Notes: a model not told the origin generated them from the letters alone. A DNA stretch of 64,000 nt from Verrucomicrobium sp. GAS474 (GCF_900105685.1 NZ_LT629781.1:2852001-2916000); one strand, 5' to 3'. Shown: positions 1 through 9,858, counted from the first letter of the stretch. A program made the numbers and translations.

Positions 1-1527
1 CACGCCGACGGTGGTGAGGGCGAAGATCTGATTTTCCCGGCTGGTGAACGAATCCCGCAAGAGCTGCCCGCGAATGAAACCGAGGTCCGAGGGGGAGTCG
101 GTGAAGTGGGTGGGGGGACGTCCCGAGGCGGCCTGAAGGGGAAGCGTTGCGAGGCAGGGGAAACCGGTGGCGAGTTCGATCTGGATCGGAGCCCGAAGGC
201 GGGAGTCGAGCAGATGGATGAGGAAGGCGATGGCCGCGCCTCCGGAGAGGCCGAAAAAACCGCCGAGGACGAGGTTGAGGAAGAGGCTGGGCCGGGCGGG
301 CTTCTTGTCCGCGAGTCCGGGATCGACGACGGCGAAGACGCTGGCCTGGTTTTCCACGCCGCCCTCCGGCTTGTCTTCGGCAAGGAGGCGCTGGCGGAGG
401 TTGAACTCGCTGAAGGCACGGTCGAGATCGCCCTTTTTCATCTGAAGCTGTTTGATGCTTTTCTCGTTTTCCGCCACTTGCCCGGAGAGGACTCCTTCCT
501 CGGTGCGGCTGATTTTGAGGGAGACGCGGAGGGACTGGGCAAGGTGGAAGCCCTGCCGGGAAACCTGGCTTCGGAGGTCGCGCACCTCGCCCCGCTTCCC
601 GTCGAGGCGGGCTCCTTGCGTCAGGTGGGAGGCGAGGGAGGCGTATTCGGATTCGACGAGGATGAGCTGGGTCTTGAGGTTGTTGATCGTCGCGTCATTG
701 CTGAAGGTGGGGAACTCCTCGAGGGGGAATTTATCGGAGGCATATGCGTCGAGCTCCCTCACTTGTTCTTCCAGCTTGAGGCGTTCCCCGCTCACGATTG
801 CGAGATTGTCGAGAAGCTTCCCCGCCGTGCCTCTGGCAAGGAGAAGCTGGGACTGGACGTCGCCCAACCGTCCGGCGAGTGAGTTCATCGTCATGAGCTG
901 GTCGAAGAGGGCATTGACCACCCGGGTGGCGAACTCGGGGCTCCGAGACTCGACGACGATCGTCCCGAGACGGCTGTTCCGCGTGGAGGTGATCCGGATG
1001 TTCGCGCGGTCGGAGTCGAAACGGCGGAGGGAAATCTTCGGTTCCTTGTCGGTGAAGGCGAGGGCACCGGGCAGGACATCGAGCTGCCGGGCGATGGCCT
1101 GCTTGATCTCCCGCCCCGGGATGCTGAGGATGAGGCTCTGCACCATTTCCCGCGCGGTCTCGGCGTCGTTCGCATTTTCGGCCGTGGTCTGGAAAGGGAT
1201 CTGGTCGACAAGGAAGACGCCTTTGGCCTGATAGGTGCGCGGGGTGAACAGATACATGACGATCCCCATCAGAAGCCCGAAGGCGAGGCCGATGAGCCAG
1301 ATATGCATCTGCTCCCTCGCGATGACGAAGAAGTTCTGGAAAGTGGGATCGCGGCTTTCGTCGGCGACGTAATCGACCGGAATCGGCGCGGCGGGGTGGG
1401 GCAGGAGGAGGGCGTGTCTGGCCGCAGCCTCTCCCATGCCGTAGCCCTTTCTGGTGGCGATTGCGTGGGCGTTGACCGCGGACGGGGGCAATGCGCCGGG
1501 AAAGGGAGGCGGAAGGGGAGTGGGCAT
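1..1527 (-). CDS. GumC/Wzz-type exopolysaccharide chain-length protein (3' end outside window)
   Basis: Read on the minus strand from an ATG at 1525-1527, the frame stays open to the window edge (509 codons). A proline-rich cytoplasmic head is followed by a first membrane helix (HIWLIGLAFGLLMGIVMYLF). A long coiled-coil-rich periplasmic part follows, and then a second helix after a KKPARPSLFLNLVLGG segment. This two-helix layout with a proline-rich entry to helix 2 is that of the Wzz/GumC family, which sets polymer length in Wzx/Wzy exopolysaccharide export from the inner membrane. The last visible residues (SRENQIFALTTVGV) fit the start of a fused BY-kinase domain, but this cannot be confirmed because the gene runs out of the window. 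It diverges from a polymerase-like gene, which supports an exopolysaccharide role. Confidence 0.82.
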   Translation of the reverse strand, partial: MPTPLPPPFPGALPPSAVNAHAIATRKGYGMGEAAARHALLLPHPAAPIPVDYVADESRDPTFQNFFVIAREQMHIWLIGLAFGLLMGIVMYLFTPRTYQAKGVFLVDQIPFQTTAENANDAETAREMVQSLILSIPGREIKQAIARQLDVLPGALAFTDKEPKISLRRFDSDRANIRITSTRNSRLGTIVVESRSPEFATRVVNALFDQLMTMNSLAGRLGDVQSQLLLARGTAGKLLDNLAIVSGERLKLEEQVRELDAYASDKFPLEEFPTFSNDATINNLKTQLILVESEYASLASHLTQGARLDGKRGEVRDLRSQVSRQGFHLAQSLRVSLKISRTEEGVLSGQVAENEKSIKQLQMKKGDLDRAFSEFNLRQRLLAEDKPEGGVENQASVFAVVDPGLADKKPARPSLFLNLVLGGFFGLSGGAAIAFLIHLLDSRLRAPIQIELATGFPCLATLPLQAASGRPPTHFTDSPSDLGFIRGQLLRDSFTSRENQIFALTTVGV

Positions 1528-1980
1528 GTTTCGTGGGTGGGAAAAGAGCGAAAGTCAGGGAAGGCTCACGGGTAACCTAACACACGGAAGGATCGCAACG
1601 GCGGTCCCGAAAAAATCGAAGGGAATTTTCAGCGCGGCAATGGATGCCCGTGGGGGAGTAGGCGGCCTCCGCTTTTGGAGGCGTGGAGTGGGTGATGGGA
1701 CAAGGCTGCCGTATGACATCAGAGGCATGCGTCAGAGAACGCTGCGCGGAACACCTTACGGGTTTCCCCTAAGAGGAGTGCGCGGGAGAGGAAAGATGGA
1801 AAGGCCGACTCCGAGATCGAAAAAGAAGGTTTCGGTTTTCGGAATTAATAAATAAGGGGAGGGTGGCTATTTTGAGTTTTCCCGAATGTGCGTCACCGTT
1901 TGATCTTGTTTACGCCGCATCCTCCCATCTCTCGTTCGCCTCATTCCGGGTTTGCCCTTCGCTTCCGCCACGTCTTTGCG
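1528..1980. other. Divergent intergenic region between chain-length and polymerase genes
   Basis: This 453-bp gap separates two divergent genes and should hold both promoters. Its most AT-rich patch is at about 1838-1858. I see no convincing protein gene, repeat or terminator. The open frames here have no family features and lie opposite each other. Confidence 0.4.
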
Positions 1981-3489
1981 ATGGAGGTCATCCTTCTCGG
2001 GCTCGGCCTGGCGATCTCTCTTTGGACGGGGACCTACGATCCGGCCCTGTTCCAGAACTTCACCACCCCGTGGCCTGATCCGGGGCTGGCGACGTTGTGT
2101 GCGGTGGCAGGTTCGGCGCTGTTGCTCTGCCCCCTCGTGTGGGTCTGGCGGCATCGGACCATTGATTTCCTCTCGCTCCTTCTCCCTCTCGAGGCGATCA
2201 ATCTCTTCGCTTACTTCGCCATCAGCACCACGGCCAACAAGATCCCGAAGGAAGCCATCGGCATCCTGCAGATGGTGGGGCTACTCCTGTTGATCAACGC
2301 GATCGGCTTCTTCGTCCTTCTCTTTGCGATGCTTTTCTTCTACCGCGCCGCCGCAGCCTTTCACGCCCGCCTGCCCGATCTGCCCCGCCCCCAGGAAGTT
2401 CTTGATCGCAGGATGGAAACGGTTTTCCGGGTGGGAGGTTGTTTCTGCGCCCTCCTCATCGCCCTTCCGATGATCTACTCCGGGACGATCCCGCTCCTCT
2501 CGGGACGGGGGGATCGCCTGGCACTCGGCATCATTGATCCCCTGCGGGCGACGTACAACTTTGCCGAGACGTTCTTCCCCATCATGGTCGGAGGTCTTTC
2601 GGTGATGCTCTACCGGAAGCCGCGCCGGTTTCTGGGACCGGATGGATTGATCTTGGGAGCGCTCCTCCTGCTCCAGATCTTGACGTCGGAACGCTCTTCC
2701 CTCCTCTTCGCAATCATGGCGACGGCGGCGCTGCTCTCGATGGAGCGGAAGTGGCCGCGCTGGCTCCTCGCGGCGTTCTTTGTCGGTTATCTGGGCTGCT
2801 TCACGGTCCTGGCCGGATTCAGCGCCCTGCTGCGCAACAACGTCGCCAAGCTCCAGTCGGGCGACGTGCTCGAGTCGAGCATCGAGGAGACCTTCTACGG
2901 GGACAATATCATCGACCTCCACGACGGCGCATGGGTCTTCAGTCATTGGGATTTCCAACCCCTCATGGGAAAGACCTATCTCGGCGGCATGGTTTCCATG
3001 GTGCCGAGCGGACTCTTTCCGCAGAAGAAGGAGTGGCACCTCGGCCTCAACGCCCTCCGGATGGTCGGCTTGGACACCGAAAACCACTTCGGCCTCCGTA
3101 TTTCGTTCTTCGGCGAATCCTTTTTGAACTTCGGCATCGCGGGGGTCGTCATGCTGGCCGTAGTCCTGGGCATGTTCTTCGGGATTCTCCTTCGCCTTAC
3201 CCACCTCGCCGGAGCGGGGGGCTGCCTCTCCGGCACGGGAACGTCGCCGCCCTTCCAACCCTGCCTCTGGCGGAACGCGACCTATGTCCTGCTGGTTCAG
3301 ATTTTCAAGCCGCTCTCCAATTCCAGCGATGCTTTTTACTCGTGGAGCCTCATCGGTTTCCTGATCGTGGTCTGGTTCGCGGTAGTCTGGCCTCGCCCTC
3401 CCCGGCACTACGTCATGCGTGCAAACTCCGGAATGGCGCTGGAGATGCGGGCAAATGACGGCTCCCTTAAAAGCACCCAAGAAGACTGA
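1981..3489 (+). CDS. Wzy/O-antigen-polymerase-like multispanning membrane protein
   Basis: This is a 502-residue, strongly hydrophobic protein with about 10-12 predicted membrane helices and one large loop near residues 280-370, a layout common in Wzy-type polysaccharide polymerases. I chose the ATG at 1981 because the first helix (MEVILLGLGLAISLW) starts there. The frame is open back to a GTG at 1888, but the extra 31 residues are proline- and arginine-rich and do not look like a membrane N-terminus. Family members diverge too far for a motif-based call. The assignment rests on topology and on the divergent Wzz/GumC neighbour. It could also be another O-unit or capsule membrane protein. Confidence 0.6.
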   Translation: MEVILLGLGLAISLWTGTYDPALFQNFTTPWPDPGLATLCAVAGSALLLCPLVWVWRHRTIDFLSLLLPLEAINLFAYFAISTTANKIPKEAIGILQMVGLLLLINAIGFFVLLFAMLFFYRAAAAFHARLPDLPRPQEVLDRRMETVFRVGGCFCALLIALPMIYSGTIPLLSGRGDRLALGIIDPLRATYNFAETFFPIMVGGLSVMLYRKPRRFLGPDGLILGALLLLQILTSERSSLLFAIMATAALLSMERKWPRWLLAAFFVGYLGCFTVLAGFSALLRNNVAKLQSGDVLESSIEETFYGDNIIDLHDGAWVFSHWDFQPLMGKTYLGGMVSMVPSGLFPQKKEWHLGLNALRMVGLDTENHFGLRISFFGESFLNFGIAGVVMLAVVLGMFFGILLRLTHLAGAGGCLSGTGTSPPFQPCLWRNATYVLLVQIFKPLSNSSDAFYSWSLIGFLIVVWFAVVWPRPPRHYVMRANSGMALEMRANDGSLKSTQED

Positions 3490-3496
3490 AAGAACC

Positions 3497-3545
3497 GCTG
3501 AGTTTTACGGCGTCGGACAATGACTGTCCGAGGTCGTGAAATAGG
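3497..3545. repeat. REP-like hairpin sharing ends with the 372-bp MITE
   Basis: TCGGACA (3513-3519) and TGTCCGA (3525-3531) form a perfect 7-bp stem with a 5-nt loop (ATGAC), and flanking bases extend it imperfectly. The left arm, TGAGTTTTACGGCGTCGGACA up to 3519, closely matches the right end of the element at 19005-19376. The right arm, TGTCCGAGGTCGTGAAA from 3525, matches its left end. The hairpin sits between convergent genes, so it may also work as a terminator. Confidence 0.6.
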
Positions 3546-3592
3546 CGGGCTGCAAGCTTCATCGAGCAGAATGGCAGGAAGGGCAACGTGGG

Positions 3593-4657
3593 TCATCGAT
3601 GCCCTGCGGAAGGTCGGGCACGCTTCTCGACGGTCTTGCCCTTCTGCCAGGAGCCGTCGAGGAGGATACGGCGGGGGACGGCGGGGATGCCGTATTCCCC
3701 CCGGTTGAGCTTGCCGACGAGGAAGTCCCCGGCGGTGCGGCCGATCTCCATCGACGGCTCGAGGATCCCCGCGTGATCGACGTTCGATTCCTGGAGGCCG
3801 GGGGAGACGTAGGCGACCTCGGCGGGGACCCGGCAGCCGCGCTCGCGCAGCCAATGGAGGATATGCTCGTCGACGACGATGACGGCGTCGGGGCGATGGG
3901 CGTCAAACCACTTGAAGAAGATCTCCTTGTTGTGGGCTGAAAAGAGGCCGTTCCTGACCTTCAGGTCGAGGATGGGGAGGGCCTTCCCCTTTGCGATCGA
4001 GGGGGGCGGCGTGTGATAGGCTGCGCTCCATTGCTGGTGGAGCCGTCGGCTCATCTCCTCCCAGGTGACGAAGCCGATGCGGCGGTGCCCGAGGTGGTGG
4101 AGGTTCCGAATGCAGATCTGCATGTTCTGGTAGTGGGAGGTCGTGACCAGGTCGAGCTCGGGGCGGAGGAGGGTGTAGCCGAAGGTGACGGCGGCGAAGC
4201 GTTCCCACTTCAGGCTGAGGTGGCCGGAGGTGCCGGGGAGGGGACAGATGAGGAGGCCGCGGATGCCCCGGCTTTGCAGGATCTGGACGGCCCGCTTGGC
4301 GGTCAATCCCGGCTCCTGTAGCCAGAAATCCTCCAGCCGGTAGCCGTGGCGGGTGAGGGCCTCGGCGGCGCCCTGGCGGTAATAGCGGAAGGACTCGTGC
4401 TGCCAGCCGTTTCGCGTCGGGTAATTGGTGATCCACCCGATGGTGCCATGATAGAGGGAAGGGCGGCTCTGCGTACGATAGGTACTGAGGGCGGAGAGCA
4501 TCGGATCGGGGGCATAGCCCATTTCCTGGGCGATCCGTTGGACCTTGGCCAGGGTCTCGGGCCGGACCCGGGGATCGTTCTTCATCGCCCGTCCGGCCGT
4601 CGTGAGATGGACTCCCGCCTTCAACGCCACGTCACGCAGGATGACCCGCTTTTCCAT
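3593..4657 (-). CDS. LacI-family transcriptional regulator
   Basis: This 354-residue protein has an N-terminal LacI helix-turn-helix (RVILRDVALKAGVHLTTAG, then RAMKNDPRVRPETLAKVQRIAQ with the hinge start). A periplasmic-binding-protein-like sugar-sensor domain runs to the end. I use the ATG at 4657, because the helix-turn-helix then starts at the usual residue 4-5. The frame extends to a GTG at 4705, which would add an unusual 16-residue leader. The gene diverges from the PEP-CTERM protein gene and lies beside a glycoside hydrolase, a symporter and a heparinase-like lyase, so it probably controls that polysaccharide locus. The effector is unknown. Confidence 0.9.
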   Translation of the reverse strand: MEKRVILRDVALKAGVHLTTAGRAMKNDPRVRPETLAKVQRIAQEMGYAPDPMLSALSTYRTQSRPSLYHGTIGWITNYPTRNGWQHESFRYYRQGAAEALTRHGYRLEDFWLQEPGLTAKRAVQILQSRGIRGLLICPLPGTSGHLSLKWERFAAVTFGYTLLRPELDLVTTSHYQNMQICIRNLHHLGHRRIGFVTWEEMSRRLHQQWSAAYHTPPPSIAKGKALPILDLKVRNGLFSAHNKEIFFKWFDAHRPDAVIVVDEHILHWLRERGCRVPAEVAYVSPGLQESNVDHAGILEPSMEIGRTAGDFLVGKLNRGEYGIPAVPRRILLDGSWQKGKTVEKRARPSAGHR

Positions 4658-4748
4658 GATGCTACTGATGGCATTGAAATGGGCTTCCGGCAAGATGAAC
4701 CTCACATTATTGTGTTAACGACGCTATTTAACGAAAACTCATTCCCCT
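4658..4748. promoter_or_regulatory. Divergent promoter/operator region of the LacI-type regulator
   Basis: This is the only gap between the regulator and the polysaccharide locus. It is AT-rich compared with its surroundings and carries a repeated TTAACGA (4714-4720 and about 4728-4734). By position it should hold the regulator's operator, but I see no perfect LacI-type palindrome. Confidence 0.4.
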
Positions 4749-6692
4749 ATGAAAATCCCTTCGCTGCTGGCCCTCTCCCTGGTCGTCTTCATGCCGCTGG
4801 GTGGTTGGTCGCAAACCACTTACACATGGGCCGGGGCTTCCGGGTCCAGCTGGGCGGCCGCCGCGAACTGGAGCCCGACCACCGGAACCGGGACGACTTT
4901 CCCTGGCGCTGGCGACACCGCCATCCTGGGGAATGTGGCCTCGGGGACCATGGTTTCCGTCTACGGCTCGGGATCGGGCGGCTCTCTCGGAACGCTTTCC
5001 CTCGTGCAGAGTACCAGCGGGGCAACGAACGAGCTGAGCGTGCAGAGCAGCCTCTCCGTGGCGAACAGCTTCACCCTCGGCGCGAGCGCGGGGACCAGCC
5101 TCCTCTACCTCGACAGCTATACGGCGAACTCCGCGCTGACCCTCGCCGTCGGCTCCGGGACGGGAACCCTGACCGTGGCGAGCGGCGGCGTCCTCGAGTT
5201 CGGCACCAGCCTTTCGGGCACCACGGCGGCGGCCGGATCGACCTTCAGCGGCAATCTGTCAATCGCCGGCGGCACGGTCAACGTCGAGCGAGGCCGGGTC
5301 AACTTCGTCGCCTATCCGATCACCATCTCCGGCGCGGTCTCGATGTCGGCGGGGATGCTGGTGATCGGAAGTACGCCCCTGAGCGGCCCGGCGGGGACAG
5401 CCCAGGACACCCGCTTCTCGGTCACCGGCAACTTCATCGCGACGGGAGGCTCGATCACCACCTCGCTTGCCAAGGGCTACACCTCGCTCTACCTGAACGG
5501 TGGGACGAACGACCTCTCCGGCCTGACCAGCTTCAGCACGAACATCGGCATCAGCCTCTCGAACTCGCCCACGACCACGGGGACCACCTCCACCCAATCG
5601 CTGAGCATCGGATCGAATTCGATCGGCACCGTCCTCCTCCGCAACAGCACCTCGAACAGCACGGCGGTGAAGACCATCAGCTCGACGACCGGAACGATCG
5701 GGGCGATCACCTTCGACGGCCATTCCGGGGGCGCGAGCATCACCCTCCTCCTCGGGAGCAACCTGACGCTGACGACGAATGCCGCGATGCCGACGAACAG
5801 CGCCTACGGCGCGGGCAGCTACACCCAGAACTACATCATCGATACGGCCAGCTACGTCTTCGATCTCAGCGCGGGAACCAACAACGGGGCCCTCGCCCCC
5901 GCCAACCAGAGCGGCACCACCACCCTGGTGAACTGGGTCATGCAGGGGAGCGGGACGGTCAAGGCGGGATCGTTCGACATTTCAAACATCCGCTCCTCCT
6001 CGATCCTGGGGAGCGTCACGATCCAGGCGGCGGGCGGGAACGGGACGGCGAACAATCTCGGGAATCTGAGCGTCGGCGGCTCGACCGCCGTGGCGGGAAC
6101 TGCGACCGGCACGATCAGCGCCACCTCGACCTTCCTTTATTCCGGCTCCGCCACTGCGTCGAGCGCAGCGACACTGGTCTCCAACCGGACGATCGGCGCC
6201 CTGGCCGTCCAGAACGGCTTCCTGAACATCGCCCAGGCGGCGTTGAGCACCGGGGGCGGGGTGACGCTCTCCAGCGGCGGCCTCCAGCTGAACGGCGTCG
6301 GCACGGCGGGAACGATCACGCTCGCCTCCGGGCAGAACTTCACCATGACGGGCGGCACTCTTGCCTTCGACATCGGCACCGCGCAGGACCAGGTCCTCAG
6401 CCTCGGCTCGGGGACGTTCACGATCTCCGGGGGGACGCTCTCCCTGACCCTGGGGACCGGTTACGATTACGCCTCGGCCTACACCCTGTTCAGCGGGTTC
6501 ACCAGCGGCAGTGTTTCCGGCCTCGCAATCACGGGGTACGATACGGCCGATTACCTGGCCACGCTCAGCTCGAGCGGCGTCCTGACGTTCTCCGCCATCG
6601 CAGTGCCGGAACCGGGCCCGCTCTGGCTCCTCCTCCTCGGAGCATCGGTGCTTTCCGTCGCGGCCCGCCGCAGGCAGACTTGCCAGGCATAG
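4749..6692 (+). CDS. PEP-CTERM surface protein with repetitive beta-strand body
   Basis: This 647-residue protein begins with a Sec signal peptide (MKIPSLLALSLVVFMPLGGWSQ). The body is rich in Ser, Thr, Gly and Ala with short repeating strands such as SGGTLSL, the composition of autotransporter-associated beta-helix proteins. It ends in a classic PEP-CTERM tripartite signal: VPEPGP, a hydrophobic stretch (LWLLLLGASVLSVAA) and a basic tail (RRRQ). PEP-CTERM proteins are processed at the membrane by exosortase and are common in exopolysaccharide-producing bacteria. It may act as a surface or matrix protein of the adjacent polysaccharide-degrading system. No enzymatic domain is visible. Confidence 0.88.
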   Translation: MKIPSLLALSLVVFMPLGGWSQTTYTWAGASGSSWAAAANWSPTTGTGTTFPGAGDTAILGNVASGTMVSVYGSGSGGSLGTLSLVQSTSGATNELSVQSSLSVANSFTLGASAGTSLLYLDSYTANSALTLAVGSGTGTLTVASGGVLEFGTSLSGTTAAAGSTFSGNLSIAGGTVNVERGRVNFVAYPITISGAVSMSAGMLVIGSTPLSGPAGTAQDTRFSVTGNFIATGGSITTSLAKGYTSLYLNGGTNDLSGLTSFSTNIGISLSNSPTTTGTTSTQSLSIGSNSIGTVLLRNSTSNSTAVKTISSTTGTIGAITFDGHSGGASITLLLGSNLTLTTNAAMPTNSAYGAGSYTQNYIIDTASYVFDLSAGTNNGALAPANQSGTTTLVNWVMQGSGTVKAGSFDISNIRSSSILGSVTIQAAGGNGTANNLGNLSVGGSTAVAGTATGTISATSTFLYSGSATASSAATLVSNRTIGALAVQNGFLNIAQAALSTGGGVTLSSGGLQLNGVGTAGTITLASGQNFTMTGGTLAFDIGTAQDQVLSLGSGTFTISGGTLSLTLGTGYDYASAYTLFSGFTSGSVSGLAITGYDTADYLATLSSSGVLTFSAIAVPEPGPLWLLLLGASVLSVAARRRQTCQA

Positions 6693-6734
6693 AGACGGCG
6701 GACGATCCCTCCTTTTTTGAACGAACCTGATTTC

Positions 6735-8933
6735 ATGCAAAAGCCCTCTCCCTCCCTGCTCCTCACCACCCTCTCTTTCCTTCTCCTGGCCATCGTCGCG
6801 CAGGGGGAACCGCTGCAGCCTGTCGAGATGCCGACCAAGACGCTGATTCCGGGCGGGGAGGGGTGGCGGCAACTGGGCCAGACGGGAGCCGTAACCGCGA
6901 AGGGGGCGACGGTTTCCTATCCCGACGGCAACCTGCTGATCCAGGTTCCGAAGGGGACTTCGGGCTCGGTCGAGATCCGGCCTCCGCAGGGCCTTTACGA
7001 CGCCGACGAATTCACCCGGCTCGTTTTCGAGCTGAAGAATCAGGGGCTCTCCGACGTCCAGTATGAGTTGCGCATCGACAACCCCCGCGCCGCCGAGGCG
7101 CAGCGCGTCGCCCTCGCCGCGGGTCGCACCAGCCTCGACCTCGCCTGGGGCGGCATCGAGACCTTCGCGGGCCGGATCACCGCCGGGCAGGCGAAGAACG
7201 GGAACATCCTCTTCGTCCGCAAGAACGTGATTCGGGACCGTTATCCCGAGCTCCTCGTCTTTTCCCCGCCCAAGCCCGCTCCCGGCATGAAGAGCAGTCC
7301 CGGCGGCCTCCTCTTCGACAACGACCACGCCTTCGACCCCTCGAAGATCGAGGACATCCGGATCACGGTCCTTCCCTCCGACCAGGACGTGAAGCTCTCC
7401 GTCGGCGCCATCTACGCTTCCCACCCGCCCGTGGCCCCCCTCCTGAAGGCGAATCCCGAGGCGTTCTTCCCGTTCGTCGACGGCTACGGCCAATACATCC
7501 ACGAGACGTGGCCCGGCAAGGTGACGAGGGACGAGGACTTGCGGGAATCGGCCCGGCAGGAGGAAAAGGACCTCGCCGACCATCCCGCTCCCGCCGACCG
7601 CTCCCGCTTCGGCGGCTGGACGAAGGGCCCCCACCTGGAGGCGACCGGCTTCTTCCGCACCGAGAAATATCAGGGGAAGTGGTGGCTCGTCGACCCCGAG
7701 GGCTGGCTCTTCTGGTCCCATGGCGTGACCTGCTGCGGCTTGGGCGGCGCCGATACGCGGATGGCGGGACGGGAGAAATTCTTCTCCGACCTCCCCGCCT
7801 CCGACTCGCCCCTGGCCCAGTTCATGGGGAAGGAAGGGAACTTCACCTACACCCAGGCGAATCTCTACCGGAAGTTCGGCAGCGATTGGAAGAACGCCTA
7901 CCGGGACCTCTCCGTTCGCCGCCTCGCCAGCTGGGGAATGAACACGATGGGCGCGTGGTCGAACGGCGATTTCACCCGGGTGCGGAAGACCGCCTACGTC
8001 GTCGACATCGAGTACAAGCGGGACACCGTCCTCCCGAAGCACCTCCCCGACGTGTTCAGTCCCACCTTCCGCCCGAATGTCGAGAAGGCGCTCGCGACCC
8101 GCTCCGACGCCTTCAACGATCCCTGGTGCATCGGCATCTTCCTCGACAACGAGATCAACTTCCCCGGCGCGACGGCCTTCGTCTCCGACCTCGCCCTGGA
8201 AGCGAAGGAAAACCCCTCCAAGATCGAATGGGTCGAGGATCTCAAGCGCCGGTATTCCACCGTGGGCGAGTTCAACCGCCTGACCGGCGCCAAGTTCGCG
8301 GGCTGGGATGCCGTGCTGGCGAACAAGAATCCGCTCAAGGTCGACGGCATCGCCGACGAGGCCGCCTCCTTCTACAAGCGGGTGCTCGAAACCTACTTCG
8401 AGACCTGCCGGGACGAGCTGAAGAAGGTCGCCCCCAGCCAACTCTATCTCGGCTGCCGCTTCCTCCAGGTCGTGCGTCCCGAAGTTGTCTCCGTCGCCTC
8501 GCAATACTGCGACGTCGTCAGCTTCAACGTCTACGAGTACGGCGTCACCGGCCGCCGGGTCGCCGGGATCGACAAGCCCTTCATCGTGGGGGAATTCCAC
8601 TTCGGCGCGCTCGATCGCGGCATGTTCGGCACCGGCAACCGGTGGGCCGGGGACCAGCAGGACCGCGGAGTCCGCTACGAGAACTACCTGGCCAGCGCCC
8701 TCTCCAATCCGGCCTGCGTCGGTGCCCATTGGTTCCAATACAACTCCCAGGCCCTCACGGGGCGGGTCTCCGACGGGGAGAACTTCCAGATCGGCTTGGC
8801 CGACGTGACGGGCGCGGCTTATCCCGAGCTCCGCGACTCGATCCGAAAAGTAGGTAATACCCTCTATGAGGCCCGGATGAATGCCCCTATCGAGCCGATG
8901 AAAAAAGACTTATTACCCGAGGAGGAGCACTAA
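6735..8933 (+). CDS. Secreted glycoside hydrolase, GH50/beta-agarase-like
   Basis: This 732-residue protein has a signal peptide (residues 1 to about 24, ending AIVAQG). An N-terminal carbohydrate-binding-like beta region covers roughly residues 25-260, and a TIM-barrel catalytic domain follows. The block GKWWLVDPEGWLFWSHGV is typical of GH50/beta-agarase-like and related clan-A enzymes. The NE of GIFLDNEINFPG is the expected acid/base glutamate, and the E of PFIVGEFHFG is the expected nucleophile. I use the ATG at 6735; a TTG 18 bases upstream would precede the signal peptide. The gene follows the PEP-CTERM gene by 42 bp. The exact polysaccharide substrate cannot be read from sequence. Confidence 0.8.
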   Translation: MQKPSPSLLLTTLSFLLLAIVAQGEPLQPVEMPTKTLIPGGEGWRQLGQTGAVTAKGATVSYPDGNLLIQVPKGTSGSVEIRPPQGLYDADEFTRLVFELKNQGLSDVQYELRIDNPRAAEAQRVALAAGRTSLDLAWGGIETFAGRITAGQAKNGNILFVRKNVIRDRYPELLVFSPPKPAPGMKSSPGGLLFDNDHAFDPSKIEDIRITVLPSDQDVKLSVGAIYASHPPVAPLLKANPEAFFPFVDGYGQYIHETWPGKVTRDEDLRESARQEEKDLADHPAPADRSRFGGWTKGPHLEATGFFRTEKYQGKWWLVDPEGWLFWSHGVTCCGLGGADTRMAGREKFFSDLPASDSPLAQFMGKEGNFTYTQANLYRKFGSDWKNAYRDLSVRRLASWGMNTMGAWSNGDFTRVRKTAYVVDIEYKRDTVLPKHLPDVFSPTFRPNVEKALATRSDAFNDPWCIGIFLDNEINFPGATAFVSDLALEAKENPSKIEWVEDLKRRYSTVGEFNRLTGAKFAGWDAVLANKNPLKVDGIADEAASFYKRVLETYFETCRDELKKVAPSQLYLGCRFLQVVRPEVVSVASQYCDVVSFNVYEYGVTGRRVAGIDKPFIVGEFHFGALDRGMFGTGNRWAGDQQDRGVRYENYLASALSNPACVGAHWFQYNSQALTGRVSDGENFQIGLADVTGAAYPELRDSIRKVGNTLYEARMNAPIEPMKKDLLPEEEH

Positions 8934-9066
8934 TTCCCTTCCTTCTTCGGGGGGTGGGAGCGCAATCTGGGAAAGGAAAAGGATGCCTGTCCCATTCTGT
9001 GTCCCCCTCGCTTGTCCGCAAGGCCGCGTCCCCGGAAAGAGCGTCCGGCATCTTGTCCTCGTCCCC

Positions 9067-9858
9067 ATGAAATCCCTTCGGTTCCCCCGGCCTTTCGCCT
9101 TTCCTCCTTCGGGAAAATCTTCGGGCCGGGGTTTCACGCTGATCGAGGTCATGGTCGTCCTGGCGATCATGACGGTCCTCTTCGTCCTGGTGGCCCCGGT
9201 GATCACCAGCCTCAGCGGAAACGTCACCGCCGCCTCCGTCGCGATCCAGGGCGCGTTCGAGCAGGCCCGGACCTACGCGGTCGCCAACAACACCTACACC
9301 TGGGTCGGCATCTTCGAGGAAGACGGGACGAAGCCCTCCTCGCGCAACTCCGCCCAGCCGGGCGCGGGCCGGATCGTGATCTGCGTCGTCGCCTCGAAGG
9401 ACGGCACCTCGATCTACAGCAAGGCGAACGCGGAAAACCAGGAAGCCCAAACGTTGCCCTCCGCCAGCCTGATCCAGATCGGCAAGCTCATCAAACTGGA
9501 GAACGTCCACGTCGTCGACGCCTCCGCGCAGGCCGTCGGCAAGCGGGCTGCCCGCATCATCCAGCAGGGGGACCTGATCGGCCTGGCATCGGGAGTCTCG
9601 CTCTTCTCCTTCGGCTATCCGCTCTCGGGAAGCACCCTCTACACCTTCGGAGGGAGTGCCGGGGCGGGGGCCAACGGGATCGTCCAGTTCAACCCCCAGG
9701 GCGAGGCGATCTCGAACGTCGGCTCGCTGGCGAATCCCTCCGTCAATCTCGAGATCGCCGTCCGCGCCGCACACGGCACCCATGCCGACAATGCCGCCAA
9801 CCTCATCGCCCTCGACGTGAGCGGGCTCACCGGTCAGACGACCCTGTACCGGCCATGA
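9067..9858 (+). CDS. Pseudopilin-like Verru_Chthon cassette protein D
   Basis: This 263-residue protein has a type IV prepilin leader and helix: GRGFTLIEVMVVLAIMTVLF, with the G/F cleavage junction and the E at position +5. The body is short and periplasmic-like. It is first of four consecutive genes whose sizes and N-termini match the D, B, C and A proteins of the Verru_Chthon cassette described from Verrucomicrobium and Chthoniobacter. I use the ATG at 9067, because the longer frame from 8983 would put about 28 unrelated residues before the leader. It overlaps the next gene by ATGA. Confidence 0.82.
   Translation: MKSLRFPRPFAFPPSGKSSGRGFTLIEVMVVLAIMTVLFVLVAPVITSLSGNVTAASVAIQGAFEQARTYAVANNTYTWVGIFEEDGTKPSSRNSAQPGAGRIVICVVASKDGTSIYSKANAENQEAQTLPSASLIQIGKLIKLENVHVVDASAQAVGKRAARIIQQGDLIGLASGVSLFSFGYPLSGSTLYTFGGSAGAGANGIVQFNPQGEAISNVGSLANPSVNLEIAVRAAHGTHADNAANLIALDVSGLTGQTTLYRP

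Noticed and set aside
5982-8738. 918-residue minus-strand open frame
   Set aside because: It is an antisense shadow of the PEP-CTERM and hydrolase genes, produced by high GC third positions. Its composition is low-complexity and it has no family features.
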